Of a stretch of 64,000 nucleotides of DNA, positions 10,291-19,479 are shown piece by piece. This DNA is from Algorimicrobium algoritergicola (GTDB lineage: Bacteria; Bacteroidota; Bacteroidia; Flavobacteriales; Flavobacteriaceae), in contig NZ_VSKL01000003.1 in the NCBI RefSeq assembly GCF_008086165.1, positions 186,001-250,000 on the forward strand, given 5' to 3'. Within the stretch, counting starts at the first letter, position 1. Every line of letters begins with the position of its first letter. The position numbers were made by a program, and so were the translations under genes. Under the pieces are notes generated by a model. The model did not search any database. It saw nothing but the letters and a program-made list of their open reading frames with translations, and was not told the origin of the DNA.

Positions 10291-10340
10291 ATTGATATAA
10301 AGTTTAAGGTTCAAAGTTTAAGGTTACAGTTTTAAATAAA

Positions 10341-10375
10341 AAAAGCCATTTTAGTTCATGCTAAAATGGCTTTTT
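10341..10375 (+). terminator. rho-independent terminator after the lemA-TPM operon
   Basis: A perfect stem AAAAGCCATTTTAG / CTAAAATGGCTTTT with loop TTCATG and a T run. Because the flanks are A- and T-rich it can act in both directions. It sits between the plus-strand TPM gene and the convergent outer-membrane protein gene. Confidence 0.85.
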
Positions 10376-10406
10376 ATTTATCAAAAATTGAAGTTATTAA
10401 AGTTGC

Positions 10407-13211
10407 TTAATCCCAATAGAAGTTATCATCCTTGGTTTCACCTTTACTTCCCAAGCTATTAAATTTCCAACTGAAGCTTAACATAAAATATTGTTCCAAA
10501 ACGGTGCTTTGCGAATCCTGAATGTAGTTTTGGGTAGCCGTTCGTCTGGCATTTGTATTCTGATTCAATAAATCATACACCTTTAAAGTTACAGTTCCGG
10601 CATCCTTTAAAACCGAATATGCTAAAGTAGAATTCCAAAACCAGGCACTTTTTTGAAATCCTGGACCTATATTGGGATTGTAATTAAAAGCGATATCATT
10701 TCGCCATTCAAACTTTTTAGGAAGAAAAAGTGCCGTTCCAATATCTAAATTATGCTCCAAAAATTCACGATCTTCAAATTCAGCTAAATCATATTTATTT
10801 TTAGTAAATGAAACCGAGTAGCGTGGTCTAAATTCCATAACATCTTTCCAAGTAAAACGCAGACCAACTTCTGGCGATAATTCTCTCACTTTACTCGCAT
10901 ATTGCACATCATTATTAAAGTTGATGTTTCGTCTTAAATTTCCATTAACACCAACGCTAACTTTTACCGTTCGTAAACTATCAATTTTAACATCCTTGCT
11001 ATAATCCATATTGGCATAAAACTGATAGTTACCATCAACGTTTGCAAATGTTGTTGTTCTTACAAAATTGTCATCGACCGTTGTTTTAGAAACCACTTGA
11101 TTTTGTGTAAAAGTACCACCAACATAGGAATAGAATCCTGTTCGTTTCTGCCAGTCGAACGCATTAAAACCCAAATTTATACGATGATTATTAGACGGCT
11201 CCAAATCTGGATTACCAACAATGGTATTCAAGGGATCAGACACGTTTTGAAATGCTTGCAATTGCGATAATCTGGGTGGTTCATTACTTAAACGGTAGCT
11301 TGACCAAAAAGATGATTTTTGACTAAACTTATAACGTAAATAACCATTTAATTCCAGGGCTTCAAAACGTTTTTCAATACTTAATTCTGGACGTAATAAA
11401 TCCGTATTGCCCAATGTTCTATACACATAATTAAATCCAATTCTTGACGACCATATTTTGTTACGAAAACTTAAACCAACACCAGGCGTCATACTTTCAT
11501 CTAAATATTCAAAATCTGTACTTAAATCTTCATTAAAAACCGTGAAATCACCTTGCAAATCTTTATCAAAAGTACTTTTAGTATCCGTGCTCTTATCACG
11601 TGCGTAGGCATAATCAAAATCTAAAAACAGCTTTTCAGCAATTAATGGTAAACGGTAGTTAACTCTGGAATTAAAATTAGTAACATCACCTTCGCCATTT
11701 GTAAATTGATCACGTTCAGTTTGATCTATTAAAACGTAATCTGGATTATTTGGATTATTTACATCTTCGCCATAAACATTAGTTACAGATGTTAGAAAAT
11801 CTTCAGATTCTCGAGTATTAATTTCATTGGTTAAATTTACCCTTACAAACGCCCCTTTTTTACCGAACTTTTTGGTAATATTAATGTTGTTTCGAAAGTT
11901 TTTACCAGTATTCTCTACATAGGAATTAGATGCAGAATTGTTGGTTAATATCCTGTCATCATTTAAAGATTCTTCAGCAGCATTGTAGGTATTGGTACTT
12001 TTAGAATATCTGAATGACGGATCTACATTAATTAAAAATGTAGAATCTATTTCAATATCAAATCCCACATTGGCCGAGTGGCTATCACTATCATTATAAC
12101 TATTGGAAACTGAATTGGTATAGTATCGGGAATCTGGTAAAATATTTTCACGCTGGGAAGCTGTTTTGTTTTCAGAACTACTTCCAGAGAAGAAATAATC
12201 GGCTGCAACATCTGTTTTTTCACCGATTTTATCTGCATAATTTAAACCAGCATTTTGCGATTTGGTAATCCCTTCTCCACCACCAAAAGACCGACCATCA
12301 ATTGTAAATGAACCATTACCTGACATGGACATGCTATAACCACCACCAAACATTTTACGGATTTCACCAAAACTAAATCCTGGCGAATTAATATTATTGC
12401 CACCAGCCAGCACACTTATACGTCTATCGTTATCAAAATAATTTAGCATTCCTGCACCTTCATAACGATCGTTAGTTCCTGCTCCTGCTGCTACACGACC
12501 AAATACACCTTTGTTATTTTCTTCCTTAATGGTTAAATTAATGGTTTTACTCTCACCATCTACTTCCTCGCCTGAAAAAGCTTCAGCCTTGGTTTTTGTA
12601 TCCACAACTTGAATTTTTTCAATAAGTTCCTTTGTTAGGTTTTTAGTGGTAATGGTAGGATCATCTCCAAAAAAGGGCTTTCCATTAACAAGAATTTTAT
12701 TCACCTCTTTACCGTTAATTTTTATTTTACCGTCTTCATCAACTTCAACACCTGGTAATTCTTTTAAAAGATCTTCAACAGTTGCGTCTTTTTTCGTTTT
12801 AAACGAACTCACATTAAACTCTAAAGTATCTTTTTTAATAGTAATTGGTGCCGTTGATTTGATTACCACTTCATCCAATTCATTACTCACATCTAAATTT
12901 ATGGTTTCTAAATTAACCACTGGATTACTTAACGAAATGGTTTTCGTATAGGTTCTATAACCTACATAGGAGACGTGCAGTTTTACTGATTTATCTGAAA
13001 TACGATCTTCTAAACTAAATTTACCTTCTTTATCTGAAATAGTATAGGTAATAACCGTACTATCTGATAAACGCTCCAAGTGAACGGTTGCAGATTCTAA
13101 CGGTAATTGTTCATCTACAGAAATAATTTTACCTGAAATCTGAATAGGTCTAGATTGCGAAAACGCTACTGATATAGCAAAAAAGAAGACGACAAAGAAT
13201 AAATTCTTCAT
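10407..13211 (-). CDS. outer-membrane beta-barrel protein with carboxypeptidase-regulatory-like and plug domains
   Basis: A 934-residue product with a signal peptide (MKNLFFVVFFFAISVAFSQ). Next is an Ig-like carboxypeptidase-regulatory domain (about residues 22-110: ISGKIISVDEQLPLESATVHL), then a TonB-plug-like segment (about 120-225: TVEDLLKELPGVEVDEDGKIKINGKEV, GKPFFGDDP). A long outer-membrane barrel (about 400-934) ends in the aromatic-rich strand FMLSFSWKF. This is the outer-membrane beta-barrel family of Bacteroidota, related to TonB-dependent receptors. The ligand is unknown and no SusD-type partner gene is adjacent. It is convergent with the TPM operon, with a shared terminator. Confidence 0.88.
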   Translation of the reverse strand: MKNLFFVVFFFAISVAFSQSRPIQISGKIISVDEQLPLESATVHLERLSDSTVITYTISDKEGKFSLEDRISDKSVKLHVSYVGYRTYTKTISLSNPVVNLETINLDVSNELDEVVIKSTAPITIKKDTLEFNVSSFKTKKDATVEDLLKELPGVEVDEDGKIKINGKEVNKILVNGKPFFGDDPTITTKNLTKELIEKIQVVDTKTKAEAFSGEEVDGESKTINLTIKEENNKGVFGRVAAGAGTNDRYEGAGMLNYFDNDRRISVLAGGNNINSPGFSFGEIRKMFGGGYSMSMSGNGSFTIDGRSFGGGEGITKSQNAGLNYADKIGEKTDVAADYFFSGSSSENKTASQRENILPDSRYYTNSVSNSYNDSDSHSANVGFDIEIDSTFLINVDPSFRYSKSTNTYNAAEESLNDDRILTNNSASNSYVENTGKNFRNNINITKKFGKKGAFVRVNLTNEINTRESEDFLTSVTNVYGEDVNNPNNPDYVLIDQTERDQFTNGEGDVTNFNSRVNYRLPLIAEKLFLDFDYAYARDKSTDTKSTFDKDLQGDFTVFNEDLSTDFEYLDESMTPGVGLSFRNKIWSSRIGFNYVYRTLGNTDLLRPELSIEKRFEALELNGYLRYKFSQKSSFWSSYRLSNEPPRLSQLQAFQNVSDPLNTIVGNPDLEPSNNHRINLGFNAFDWQKRTGFYSYVGGTFTQNQVVSKTTVDDNFVRTTTFANVDGNYQFYANMDYSKDVKIDSLRTVKVSVGVNGNLRRNINFNNDVQYASKVRELSPEVGLRFTWKDVMEFRPRYSVSFTKNKYDLAEFEDREFLEHNLDIGTALFLPKKFEWRNDIAFNYNPNIGPGFQKSAWFWNSTLAYSVLKDAGTVTLKVYDLLNQNTNARRTATQNYIQDSQSTVLEQYFMLSFSWKFNSLGSKGETKDDNFYWD

Positions 13212-13330
13212 GATTGATTGATGATTTTGGTTGGGTTTTTAAGGAAACGAATATAAAATGTTTAAAGTATGAAGGGTCTTAAAAAAAGCATAAACTTTTG
13301 TTATAAAATCTTACAAATGAAACATTAAAG

Positions 13331-13370
13331 ACAAACAAAAACCCACTTGCAACTGCAAATGGGTTTGTTT
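13331..13370 (-). terminator. terminator downstream of der
   Basis: The inverted repeat AAACCCACTTGC / GCAAATGGGTTT (one mismatch, loop AACT) is flanked by A and T runs, giving a T tail when read on the minus strand. It lies 21 bases after the der stop codon. Confidence 0.75.
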
Positions 13371-13391
13371 ATTACTGAGAATTTTTCTAAT

Positions 13392-14696
13392 CTACTTTTT
13401 ACGCATGTAAACACTAACAGGAACACCATGGAAATCAAAATGTTCACGCAGTTTATTTTCTAAAAATCGCTTATAACCATCTCTTACATACTGTGGTAAA
13501 TTACAGAAAAAAGCAAACTGTGGCTGTGGTGTTGGCAACTGCATAATGTATTTTATCTTCACAAACTTACCTTTGTAAGCTGGTGGTGGATAGTTTTCAA
13601 TAATAGGCAGCATAATTTCATTCAGCTTACTAGTCTTGATCTTTTTGTTTCGGTTATTATAAACCTCAACAGCCGTTTCAATAGCTTTATAAATACGTTG
13701 TTTATTTAATACGGAGATGAAAACAATGGGCACATCCGTAAATGGTTCCATTTGTTCTCGGATATGCTTCTCGAATTCCTTGGTTGTTTTGGTGTCTTTT
13801 TCAACCAAATCCCATTTATTAACCAAAATAACAATCCCTTTACGGTTTCGTTCGGCTAACCAGAATATGTTTTGAACTTGGCCATCAAATCCACGTGTGG
13901 CATCAAGAACCACCAAACAAACGTCTGAATGTTCAATAGCACGCACACTACGCATAACTGAATAAAATTCTAAATCCTCTTTAACTTTCGATTTCTTACG
14001 AATTCCCGCTGTATCAACCAGATTAAATTCGAAACCAAAACGGTTATATTTCGTATCAATCGAATCTCTTGTGGTTCCAGCAACATCCGTTACAATGTAT
14101 CTGTCTTCTCCAATTAAGGCATTTATAAATGATGATTTCCCAGCATTTGGACGACCAACAACTGCAAAACGTGGCAATTCAGTTTCTTCTACAATTTCTT
14201 TTAATGGTAAAGCTTCAACAAGGGCATCTAACAAATCACCAGTTCCACTACCATTAATACTGGCAATGGTGAAATAATCACCTAAACCTAGTGAATAGAA
14301 TTCCACAGCATTTTCTGCACGCTTACCATTATCAACTTTATTGACAACTAAAAAAACAGGCTTGGATACCTTACGCAGTAATTGAGCAACATCTTCATCC
14401 ATGCCAGTTACGCCAGATTCTACATCTACCATAAAAATAATAGCATCAGCTTCTTCAATAGCAATTTCAACTTGCTTATCTATTTCAGCTTCAAAAACAT
14501 CATCACTTCCTTTTACGTAACCTCCAGTATCTATTAATGAAAACTCACGACCATTCCAGTCGCTTTTTCCATAATGACGATCTCTGGTTACACCACTTGT
14601 GGCATCCACAATAGCTTCTCTACGTTGAATTAAACGGTTAAAGAAGGTGGACTTTCCAACGTTTGGACGACCAACTATGGCAACTATATTACTCAT
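13392..14696 (-). CDS. der: ribosome biogenesis GTPase Der (EngA)
   Basis: A 434-residue product with the Der architecture: two consecutive GTPase domains and a C-terminal KH-like domain. P-loops are seen at [14 protein letters not shown] (about residues 8-21) and [14 protein letters not shown] (about 181-194). Switch II motifs are DTGG and DTAG, and NKVD and NKWD give guanine specificity. It acts in the cytoplasm in assembly of the large ribosomal subunit. Upstream on the minus strand there is a TATATTTG box about 20 bases before the ATG. Confidence 0.98.
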   Translation of the reverse strand: MSNIVAIVGRPNVGKSTFFNRLIQRREAIVDATSGVTRDRHYGKSDWNGREFSLIDTGGYVKGSDDVFEAEIDKQVEIAIEEADAIIFMVDVESGVTGMDEDVAQLLRKVSKPVFLVVNKVDNGKRAENAVEFYSLGLGDYFTIASINGSGTGDLLDALVEALPLKEIVEETELPRFAVVGRPNAGKSSFINALIGEDRYIVTDVAGTTRDSIDTKYNRFGFEFNLVDTAGIRKKSKVKEDLEFYSVMRSVRAIEHSDVCLVVLDATRGFDGQVQNIFWLAERNRKGIVILVNKWDLVEKDTKTTKEFEKHIREQMEPFTDVPIVFISVLNKQRIYKAIETAVEVYNNRNKKIKTSKLNEIMLPIIENYPPPAYKGKFVKIKYIMQLPTPQPQFAFFCNLPQYVRDGYKRFLENKLREHFDFHGVPVSVYMRKK

Positions 14697-14715
14697 GTTA
14701 TTACAAAATTTTGTG

Positions 14716-14723
14716 CAAATATA
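14716..14723 (-). promoter_or_regulatory. probable -7 promoter box of der (TATATTTG)
   Basis: On the minus strand the sequence reads TATATTTG, matching the Bacteroidota -7 consensus TAnnTTTG. It lies 20 bases before the der start codon, which would give a very short leader. No convincing -33 TTTG is seen, so the call rests on one box and its position. Confidence 0.45.
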
Positions 14724-14826
14724 ATGATAAGCTAATGATTTCGTTATATTTAGTGCATGTTTAAAATATGTATTTTTAAAAAAGAAATCGTATTTAGGTA
14801 ATTAAGAACTTAATAGTCAGATAATA

Positions 14827-15324
14827 ATGAGTCTCCAAACAGAAGAAATTGTATTACGTCCACGCTTTAAAAAGGAGCTTCCACAAAGCAATACGGCCGT
14901 TATTCAGCTATTTGCTGATGCTAAAAAGCAACAATCTGATTATATTATTTCTATAATTGACGATCATGTTTTTCTGAAATTACCCCAGCATAAACAGCAT
15001 TTCTGGTCGCCACAATTGCAATTAGAAATTAATGAAGTAAACCATAATACCGCCATGCTTCACGGATTATTTGGACCCAACCCAACGGTTTGGACCATGT
15101 TTATGTTTTTTCACTTTATTGTAGGTGGTTTGTTTATTGGTTTTGGAATTTGGGCGTATTCCAATTGGACTTTAGATAACGAATATGCCATTCAAGTTGG
15201 TGTCATGGTCTTGATGGTTATTATTTGGATAGGCATGTATTTTGCAGGGCGTATTGGTCGTGATTCTAGTAAAGACCAAATGCATGAGCTCCATGATTTT
15301 ATGAAAAAAATTATTAAAGAATAA
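14827..15324 (+). CDS. two-span membrane protein of unknown function
   Basis: A 165-residue product with a soluble N-terminal part of about 95 residues that is beta-rich (YIISIIDDHVFLKLPQHKQHFW). Two membrane spans follow, near residues 97-115 (TMFMFFHFIVGGLFIGFGIW) and 127-145 (VGVMVLMVIIWIGMYFAG), then a short charged tail. I recognise no catalytic motif or family name. It is flanked by der (divergent) and era (convergent), a position that gives no functional clue by itself. Confidence 0.7.
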   Translation: MSLQTEEIVLRPRFKKELPQSNTAVIQLFADAKKQQSDYIISIIDDHVFLKLPQHKQHFWSPQLQLEINEVNHNTAMLHGLFGPNPTVWTMFMFFHFIVGGLFIGFGIWAYSNWTLDNEYAIQVGVMVLMVIIWIGMYFAGRIGRDSSKDQMHELHDFMKKIIKE

Positions 15325-15401
15325 GCTTATTCATTATAATTTGAAAGCGAAATTTACGCGAACTGACCAATTTTCATCAAATACACAAAAGCATAATACC
15401 A

Positions 15402-16289
15402 CTATTGATTATACCCAAAACGCTTTAATTGACGTTGATTGCTTCGCCAGTTTTTATTCACTTTTACATATAATTCCAAGTGTACTTGCTTTCCAAAAAA
15501 CTTTTCCAAATCTTTTCTAGCTTCCACACCTACGCGTTTTAAAGCCGAACCTTTATGGCCAATAATAATTCCTTTTTGGGTTTCACGCTCTACCATAATC
15601 ACGGAACGCATACGGATAATGTCATCTTCTTCAAAAAACTCTTCGGTATCAATTTCAACCGCATATGGAATTTCTTTCTTGTAATGCATTAATATTTTCT
15701 CACGAATAATTTCATTTACAAAAAACCGCTCTGGCTTGTCTGTTAACTGATCCTTTGGGTAAAATGGTGGTGATTCTGGAAGTAATTCGATAATTCTATC
15801 AAACACTTCACGAACGCCAAAACCTTCTAAAGCAGAAACAGCCATTATTTCAGCATTTGGCACTTTAGCGGCCCATAATTGAACTTGCTCTTCTAGTTGA
15901 TCTTGATCTGATTTATCAATTTTATTTAAGAGTAATAAAACAGGAATTGTAGAATTGGTAATTCGGTTGAAAAACGCCTCATCTTTCAGTTCCTTTTCGC
16001 CTATTTCAACCATATAAATAAGCACATCGGCATCATCAAAAGCCGATTTCACAAAATCCATCATGGATTCCTGCATTTCATAAGCAGGTTTAATTATTCC
16101 TGGCGTATCTGATAAAACCATCTGAAAATCATCTCCATTAACAATACCCAAAATACGATGACGCGTAGTTTGCGCCTTGGACGTTATAATGGATAGTTTT
16201 TCGCCAATAAAGGCATTCATTAATGTGGATTTCCCAACATTTGGGTTTCCAATAATATTTACAAATCCAGCTTTATGATTCATACTCAT
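15402..16289 (-). CDS. era: GTPase Era
   Basis: A 295-residue product, the usual Era length. It has an N-terminal GTPase domain (P-loop GNPNVGKSTLMNAF, switch II DTPG, NKID) and a C-terminal KH RNA-binding domain (IIGHKGSALKRVGVEARKDLE). Era binds 16S rRNA and supports maturation of the small ribosomal subunit. The start at 16289 is followed by a second ATG two codons later (16283); either is possible. A TAACTTTG box overlaps the end of the upstream methyltransferase gene, so era may have its own promoter as well as read-through. Confidence 0.97.
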   Translation of the reverse strand: MSMNHKAGFVNIIGNPNVGKSTLMNAFIGEKLSIITSKAQTTRHRILGIVNGDDFQMVLSDTPGIIKPAYEMQESMMDFVKSAFDDADVLIYMVEIGEKELKDEAFFNRITNSTIPVLLLLNKIDKSDQDQLEEQVQLWAAKVPNAEIMAVSALEGFGVREVFDRIIELLPESPPFYPKDQLTDKPERFFVNEIIREKILMHYKKEIPYAVEIDTEEFFEEDDIIRMRSVIMVERETQKGIIIGHKGSALKRVGVEARKDLEKFFGKQVHLELYVKVNKNWRSNQRQLKRFGYNQ

Positions 16290-16303
16290 GAGTTTTATAG
16301 TGG

Positions 16304-16311
16304 CAAAGTTA
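16304..16311 (-). promoter_or_regulatory. possible -7 promoter box of era (TAACTTTG)
   Basis: Reads TAACTTTG on the minus strand, matching TAnnTTTG. It is 15 bases upstream of the era start and overlaps the stop codon of the preceding RNA methyltransferase gene. No clear -33 element is visible. Confidence 0.4.
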
Positions 16312-16767
16312 CGACCTTGGTTTATTTATTCCTCTATCATACATAACAATACTTCCAGCTACGGATACGTTGAGGCTTAATTCCGATTTGAATTTAATTA
16401 AAAAATGACTCTTTTCAATGGCTTGATTGGACAAACCATGATCTTCCGCACCCAACAAATACACACAGCGTCTGGGATGGTGAAAGGTTTCTAAATTTTC
16501 AGCTTGATCGGTTAACTCCACACCAACAATTCGGGCGCCTTTAGGCAGGTTTTTTAGAAAATCGTCAAAGGTTTCATAATGAGAATACGGCATAGCTTTT
16601 ACGGCATTATGCGTATCGCAAGCTTGTTTAGCATAGCGATTTCCAATGGTGAATATAAAATTAGCGCCTAGATTTTGAGCCGAACGCCAAAGCACACCCA
16701 AGTTTTCTGGTGTTTTACCATTTTGAATCCCGATACCAAAAAACTCATTTTCAAAGTTATTACTCAT
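16309..16767 (-). CDS. SpoU/TrmH family RNA 2'-O-methyltransferase
   Basis: A 152-residue product consisting of the SPOUT fold only. It has a family motif near NLGVLWRSAQNLGANFIFTIG, the second motif YLLGAEDHGLSNQAIE, and the C-terminal knot motif LSLNVSVAGSIVMYDR. It uses S-adenosylmethionine to methylate a ribose of tRNA or rRNA. The lack of an N-terminal substrate-binding domain resembles TrmL/TrmH-type small enzymes, but the target nucleotide cannot be read from the sequence. It ends 19 bases before the start of era on the same strand. Confidence 0.88.
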   Translation of the reverse strand: MSNNFENEFFGIGIQNGKTPENLGVLWRSAQNLGANFIFTIGNRYAKQACDTHNAVKAMPYSHYETFDDFLKNLPKGARIVGVELTDQAENLETFHHPRRCVYLLGAEDHGLSNQAIEKSHFLIKFKSELSLNVSVAGSIVMYDRGINKPRS

Positions 16768-16933
16768 GGCTGCAATTTAATAAAAATTGAAAAAATGGAA
16801 ATATAAATATGTGAAAACGGTATGGTTTTGATTTAATGGGAAATGGGTTCGATTTGTGAATATATTTAAAAGTCGGCTATGGCTATGTCCTGTTTTAGGT
16901 AACAAGTTTGAAGTCAATCACATTGAATTAATC

Positions 16934-17239
16934 CTAATAATCTTCCAAGCCCCATTTATCCAAACTTCTTAAAATATTTTCAAGTGATTTCCCTCTATTA
17001 GTTAAACTGTATTCCACTTTAGGAGGAACCACAGGGAAAACTTTTCTAGTTATAAGACCATCTTTTTCTAAATCTCTTACCGTTTGTGTAAACATTTTAT
17101 TTGAAATTCCTGGAATTTTCTTTTGTAACATTCCTGAACGCAAACCGCCTTCTAATAAATGAAATAGAACTAATGGTTTCCATTTTGTTCCTATCAAATT
17201 CATAGTATAATTCAAGGGACAACTATTATCTTTATTCAA
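16934..17239 (-). CDS. HxlR family transcriptional regulator
   Basis: A 101-residue winged-helix regulator. The HxlR signature is clear: SCPLNYTMNLIGTKWKPLVLFHLLEGGLR with the conserved Cys, followed by RDLEKDGLITRKVFPVVPPKVEYSLTNRGKSL. The start codon is TTG, since the sequence reads TTGAATAAAGAT and the next in-frame ATG is too far inside the domain. It is divergent from the glyoxalase-like gene, with 120 bases between the starts. HxlR proteins of this size often control the neighbouring gene and sense thiol-reactive compounds through the conserved Cys; that role is inferred here. Confidence 0.9.
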   Translation of the reverse strand: MNKDNSCPLNYTMNLIGTKWKPLVLFHLLEGGLRSGMLQKKIPGISNKMFTQTVRDLEKDGLITRKVFPVVPPKVEYSLTNRGKSLENILRSLDKWGLEDY

Positions 17240-17280
17240 AATACAACTTTATATTACTGATTATCATTATTTTACTCGTT

Positions 17281-17306
17281 TTAGTAACTATACCACTTTT
17301 TAGTAA
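17281..17306. promoter_or_regulatory. candidate HxlR operator (direct repeat TTAGTAA)
   Basis: Two copies of TTAGTAA (17281-17287 and 17300-17306), 19 bases apart start to start, lie just upstream of the -33 element of the divergent glyoxalase-like gene and between the two genes. Spacing close to two helical turns suits a dimeric regulator. No binding data are available, so this is inference. Confidence 0.4.
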
Positions 17307-17310
17307 GTTA

Positions 17311-17341
17311 TTGCCAATTAAGCAAATATAGATTAAATTTG
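17311..17341 (+). promoter_or_regulatory. promoter of the VOC protein gene (TTG-N20-TAAATTTG)
   Basis: TTG at 17311-17313 and TAAATTTG at 17334-17341 are separated by 20 bases, matching the flavobacterial -33/-7 pattern. Transcription would begin near 17348, which excludes the upstream ATG at 17339 and supports the ATG at 17360. A minus-strand TATATTTG (17323-17330) sits inside this element and could serve the divergent hxlR-type gene. Confidence 0.65.
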
Positions 17342-17359
17342 CAATCTAAAATAAAACTT

Positions 17360-17872
17360 ATGACTACTAATAAAAATTATCCAAAATCATTTTCGCATAT
17401 CGGAATAACAGTTCCTAATATTAAAGAAGCCGTAAAATTCTATTCAGAAGTTATGGGTTGGTATATTATTATGGAGCCTTCAAAAGTAAAAAAAGAAAAG
17501 GAAACTGCTATAGGTCAAATGTGCATTGACGTTTTTGGAAACGATTGGACGGAGTTTGAAATTGCTCATTTAGCCACTTCTGATGGCATTGGAATAGAAT
17601 TATTTTCGTTTCCAAATGGTATTAAAGAAGCACCGGACTTTAATCCTTTCAACACGGGTTTATTTCATTTTTGTGTACAAGATCCAAATATAGAAGAGCT
17701 CATTGAGAAAATTTTGGCTTATGGCGGAAAGCAAAGAATGCCAATTAGAGAATACTACCCAAATGATAAGCCTTTCAAAATGTGCTATGTTGAAGATCCA
17801 TTTGGAATAGTATTTGAAATCTATACGCACAGTTATGAACTAACGTATTCATCGGGTGCTTATTCAAAATAA
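17360..17872 (+). CDS. VOC (glyoxalase/dioxygenase fold) family protein
   Basis: A 170-residue product with two beta-alpha-beta-beta-beta modules of the vicinal oxygen chelate fold: SFSHIGITVPNIKEAVKFYSEVMG and the second half FHFCVQDPNIEELIEKILAYGG with YVEDPFGIVFEIYTHSYE. Metal-ligand positions His (HIGI), His (FHF) and Glu (FEIY) are present, so it can be a metal-dependent lyase, isomerase or dioxygenase; the substrate is unknown. I chose the ATG at 17360 over 17339 because the promoter box ends at 17341. It is divergent from the HxlR regulator, which probably controls it. Confidence 0.85.
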   Translation: MTTNKNYPKSFSHIGITVPNIKEAVKFYSEVMGWYIIMEPSKVKKEKETAIGQMCIDVFGNDWTEFEIAHLATSDGIGIELFSFPNGIKEAPDFNPFNTGLFHFCVQDPNIEELIEKILAYGGKQRMPIREYYPNDKPFKMCYVEDPFGIVFEIYTHSYELTYSSGAYSK

Positions 17873-17903
17873 AAACCGGTTTTCAACAGCATATAAATTA
17901 AGG

Positions 17904-17966
17904 GTCTGCTTCTAGCCTACTTAAGACTCCCGAAGCGTCGGGAATCACGCCTGTCTATTGGCAGAC
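17904..17966. repeat. small palindromic elements downstream of the VOC gene
   Basis: The hairpin TCCCGA-AGCG-TCGGGA (17928-17943) is nested inside a wider inverted repeat GTCTGC (17904-17909) / GCAGAC (17961-17966). GC-rich short palindromes of this type are scattered in many Bacteroidota genomes between genes. It may assist termination after the VOC gene, but there is no long T run. Confidence 0.5.
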
Positions 17967-18109
17967 ACTAATTTTTATCTCGTTTTTATTTGTTACATTA
18001 ATTGCTTAACCACGCTACTAATAATTCACAAACACGTTAGCCTTCATTATGAATCACCCCTTTAGTTGATTAATTATCATACATTTAAAGAAACTAATCA
18101 ACTACTTCA

Positions 18110-18870
18110 ATGATAAAAATATTTCGGAAAATTCGTCAACGATTAATTACGGAAATAAATTTAGTAAATATCTTATTTATGCCATTGGAGAAATTACCCT
18201 TGTCGTTATCGGTATTTTACTTGCGCTTCAAATAAACAACTGGAATATTGATAGGACAAACAAAAATGAGTCCATTAAATTTAATCAAAGACTACTAACG
18301 GAAGTCAATGAAAACATTGTACTAATCAATATTAAAATTAAGAAAATTAAAAGTATGGTAATGAGTTCAAAAGGAATCCTTGAACTCATTAATAAACAGC
18401 CAAATGATGAAAGTTTAAAATCTTTAGACAGCCTGATTTTCGTTTCTATTATGGGCGTAAATAATAAAGTAAGAACAGGAACGCTGAATGAAGGGTTAAA
18501 CACCGGGAAAGTAGCTTTAATAGGTTCTGATGATTTGAAAAGTAAATTGTACGGTTTACCTTCTGTTATTGAAAATATATCAGAAGCTGATAAAACGTAT
18601 TCTCACTATAATGATCAAATTTTACAGCCATTTTTATTTGAAAATTTCAACTTTAGAACCATGGACCAAAAATTTTCAGGATATGATTTAGGCGATTCTA
18701 AATTCAACTTTTCACATAACAAAGATTTAATCAACAACGAGCAATTTGAAAACCTTATAGATAATCACTTTTTCCAATCAAACTCGCAACTGCTTTTTCA
18801 TATGAGTTTAAAAAACCAATTTGAAGAAATAAAAAAATTAATTGAAGAGGAATTACCGCTGAAAAACTAA
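18110..18870 (+). pseudogene. DUF6090-type membrane protein gene with a one-base frameshift
   Basis: The ATG at 18110 opens a frame that begins MIKIFRKIRQRLITE and stops after about 40 codons. The continuation KFSKYLIYAIGEITLVVIG and ILLALQINNWN, typical of the DUF6090 family, is found in the next frame from about 18157 and runs to the stop at 18868-18870. The expected codons for E-N-K need GAAAAT where the sequence has GAAAT (18152-18156), that is, one A is missing from an A run. Restored, the protein would have about 254 residues with one membrane span near residue 32 and a helical remainder. It could be a true pseudogene, a phase-variable site or a sequencing error. Family function is unknown. 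Confidence 0.8.
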
Positions 18871-18932
18871 CAAAAAGTTAATTTAGGCCGTGTATAATTT
18901 ATTGCCTAATTTTAACTTACTTATAAATCCAC

Positions 18933-19451
18933 ATGAGTTTATTCACAGAAATAAAAACAGAACGCTTACTGCTCCGAAAACTAAAACATACCGACTGGGA
19001 AGCTATTTCCTATTTGCGTTCGGATACAGATGTCAATCAATTTGTAAAAAGGCCACCTGCGGAAACGCTAGAAAAAGCCATCGCGTTTATTACTAAAATC
19101 AGCAACGCAACAGACACAAACACCTCCTACTATTGGGTAATTACCGAACAAGGCAAAGACCAGATGTTAGGGAGTATTTCTATATGGAATTTTTCAGAGG
19201 ACAGAAAAACCGCAGAAGTTGGCTACGATTTAAACCCAATTGCCCAAGGCAAAGGTATTATGGATGAATCCTTAAAAAACATCCTCCGTTTTGGATTTAA
19301 TACGTTAAATCTAGACAATATAGAAGCCTACACACAGAAAAACAATACAGCGTCCATTAATTTATTAGAACGCAATGGTTTTAAACTAGTCGTTGGCAAA
19401 CAGGATGCGGATAATTTAGAAAATGCTGTTTATGCGCTAAAGCAACCGTAA
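18933..19451 (+). CDS. GNAT family N-acetyltransferase (RimJ/RimL-like)
   Basis: A 172-residue product matching the Acetyltransf_3 type. It contains TERLLLRKLKHTDWEAISYL, the central strand MLGSISIWNFSEDRKTAEVGYDL, the acetyl-CoA-binding region NPIAQGKGIMDESLKNILRFGF, and ASINLLERNGFKLV at the end. Such enzymes acetylate protein N-termini, amino acids or small amines; the acceptor is not predictable. It follows the frameshifted DUF6090 gene by about 60 bases and is convergent with the lipoprotein gene at 19480. Confidence 0.9.
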   Translation: MSLFTEIKTERLLLRKLKHTDWEAISYLRSDTDVNQFVKRPPAETLEKAIAFITKISNATDTNTSYYWVITEQGKDQMLGSISIWNFSEDRKTAEVGYDLNPIAQGKGIMDESLKNILRFGFNTLNLDNIEAYTQKNNTASINLLERNGFKLVVGKQDADNLENAVYALKQP

Positions 19452-19479
19452 CCAGTAGGTTAAATTTAGGTTTACGTTT

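Noticed and set aside
15319..15332. Perfect palindrome GAATAAGCTTATTC at the end of the two-span membrane protein gene
   Set aside because: It has no loop or T tail and overlaps the last codons, so neither a terminator nor an operator can be supported.
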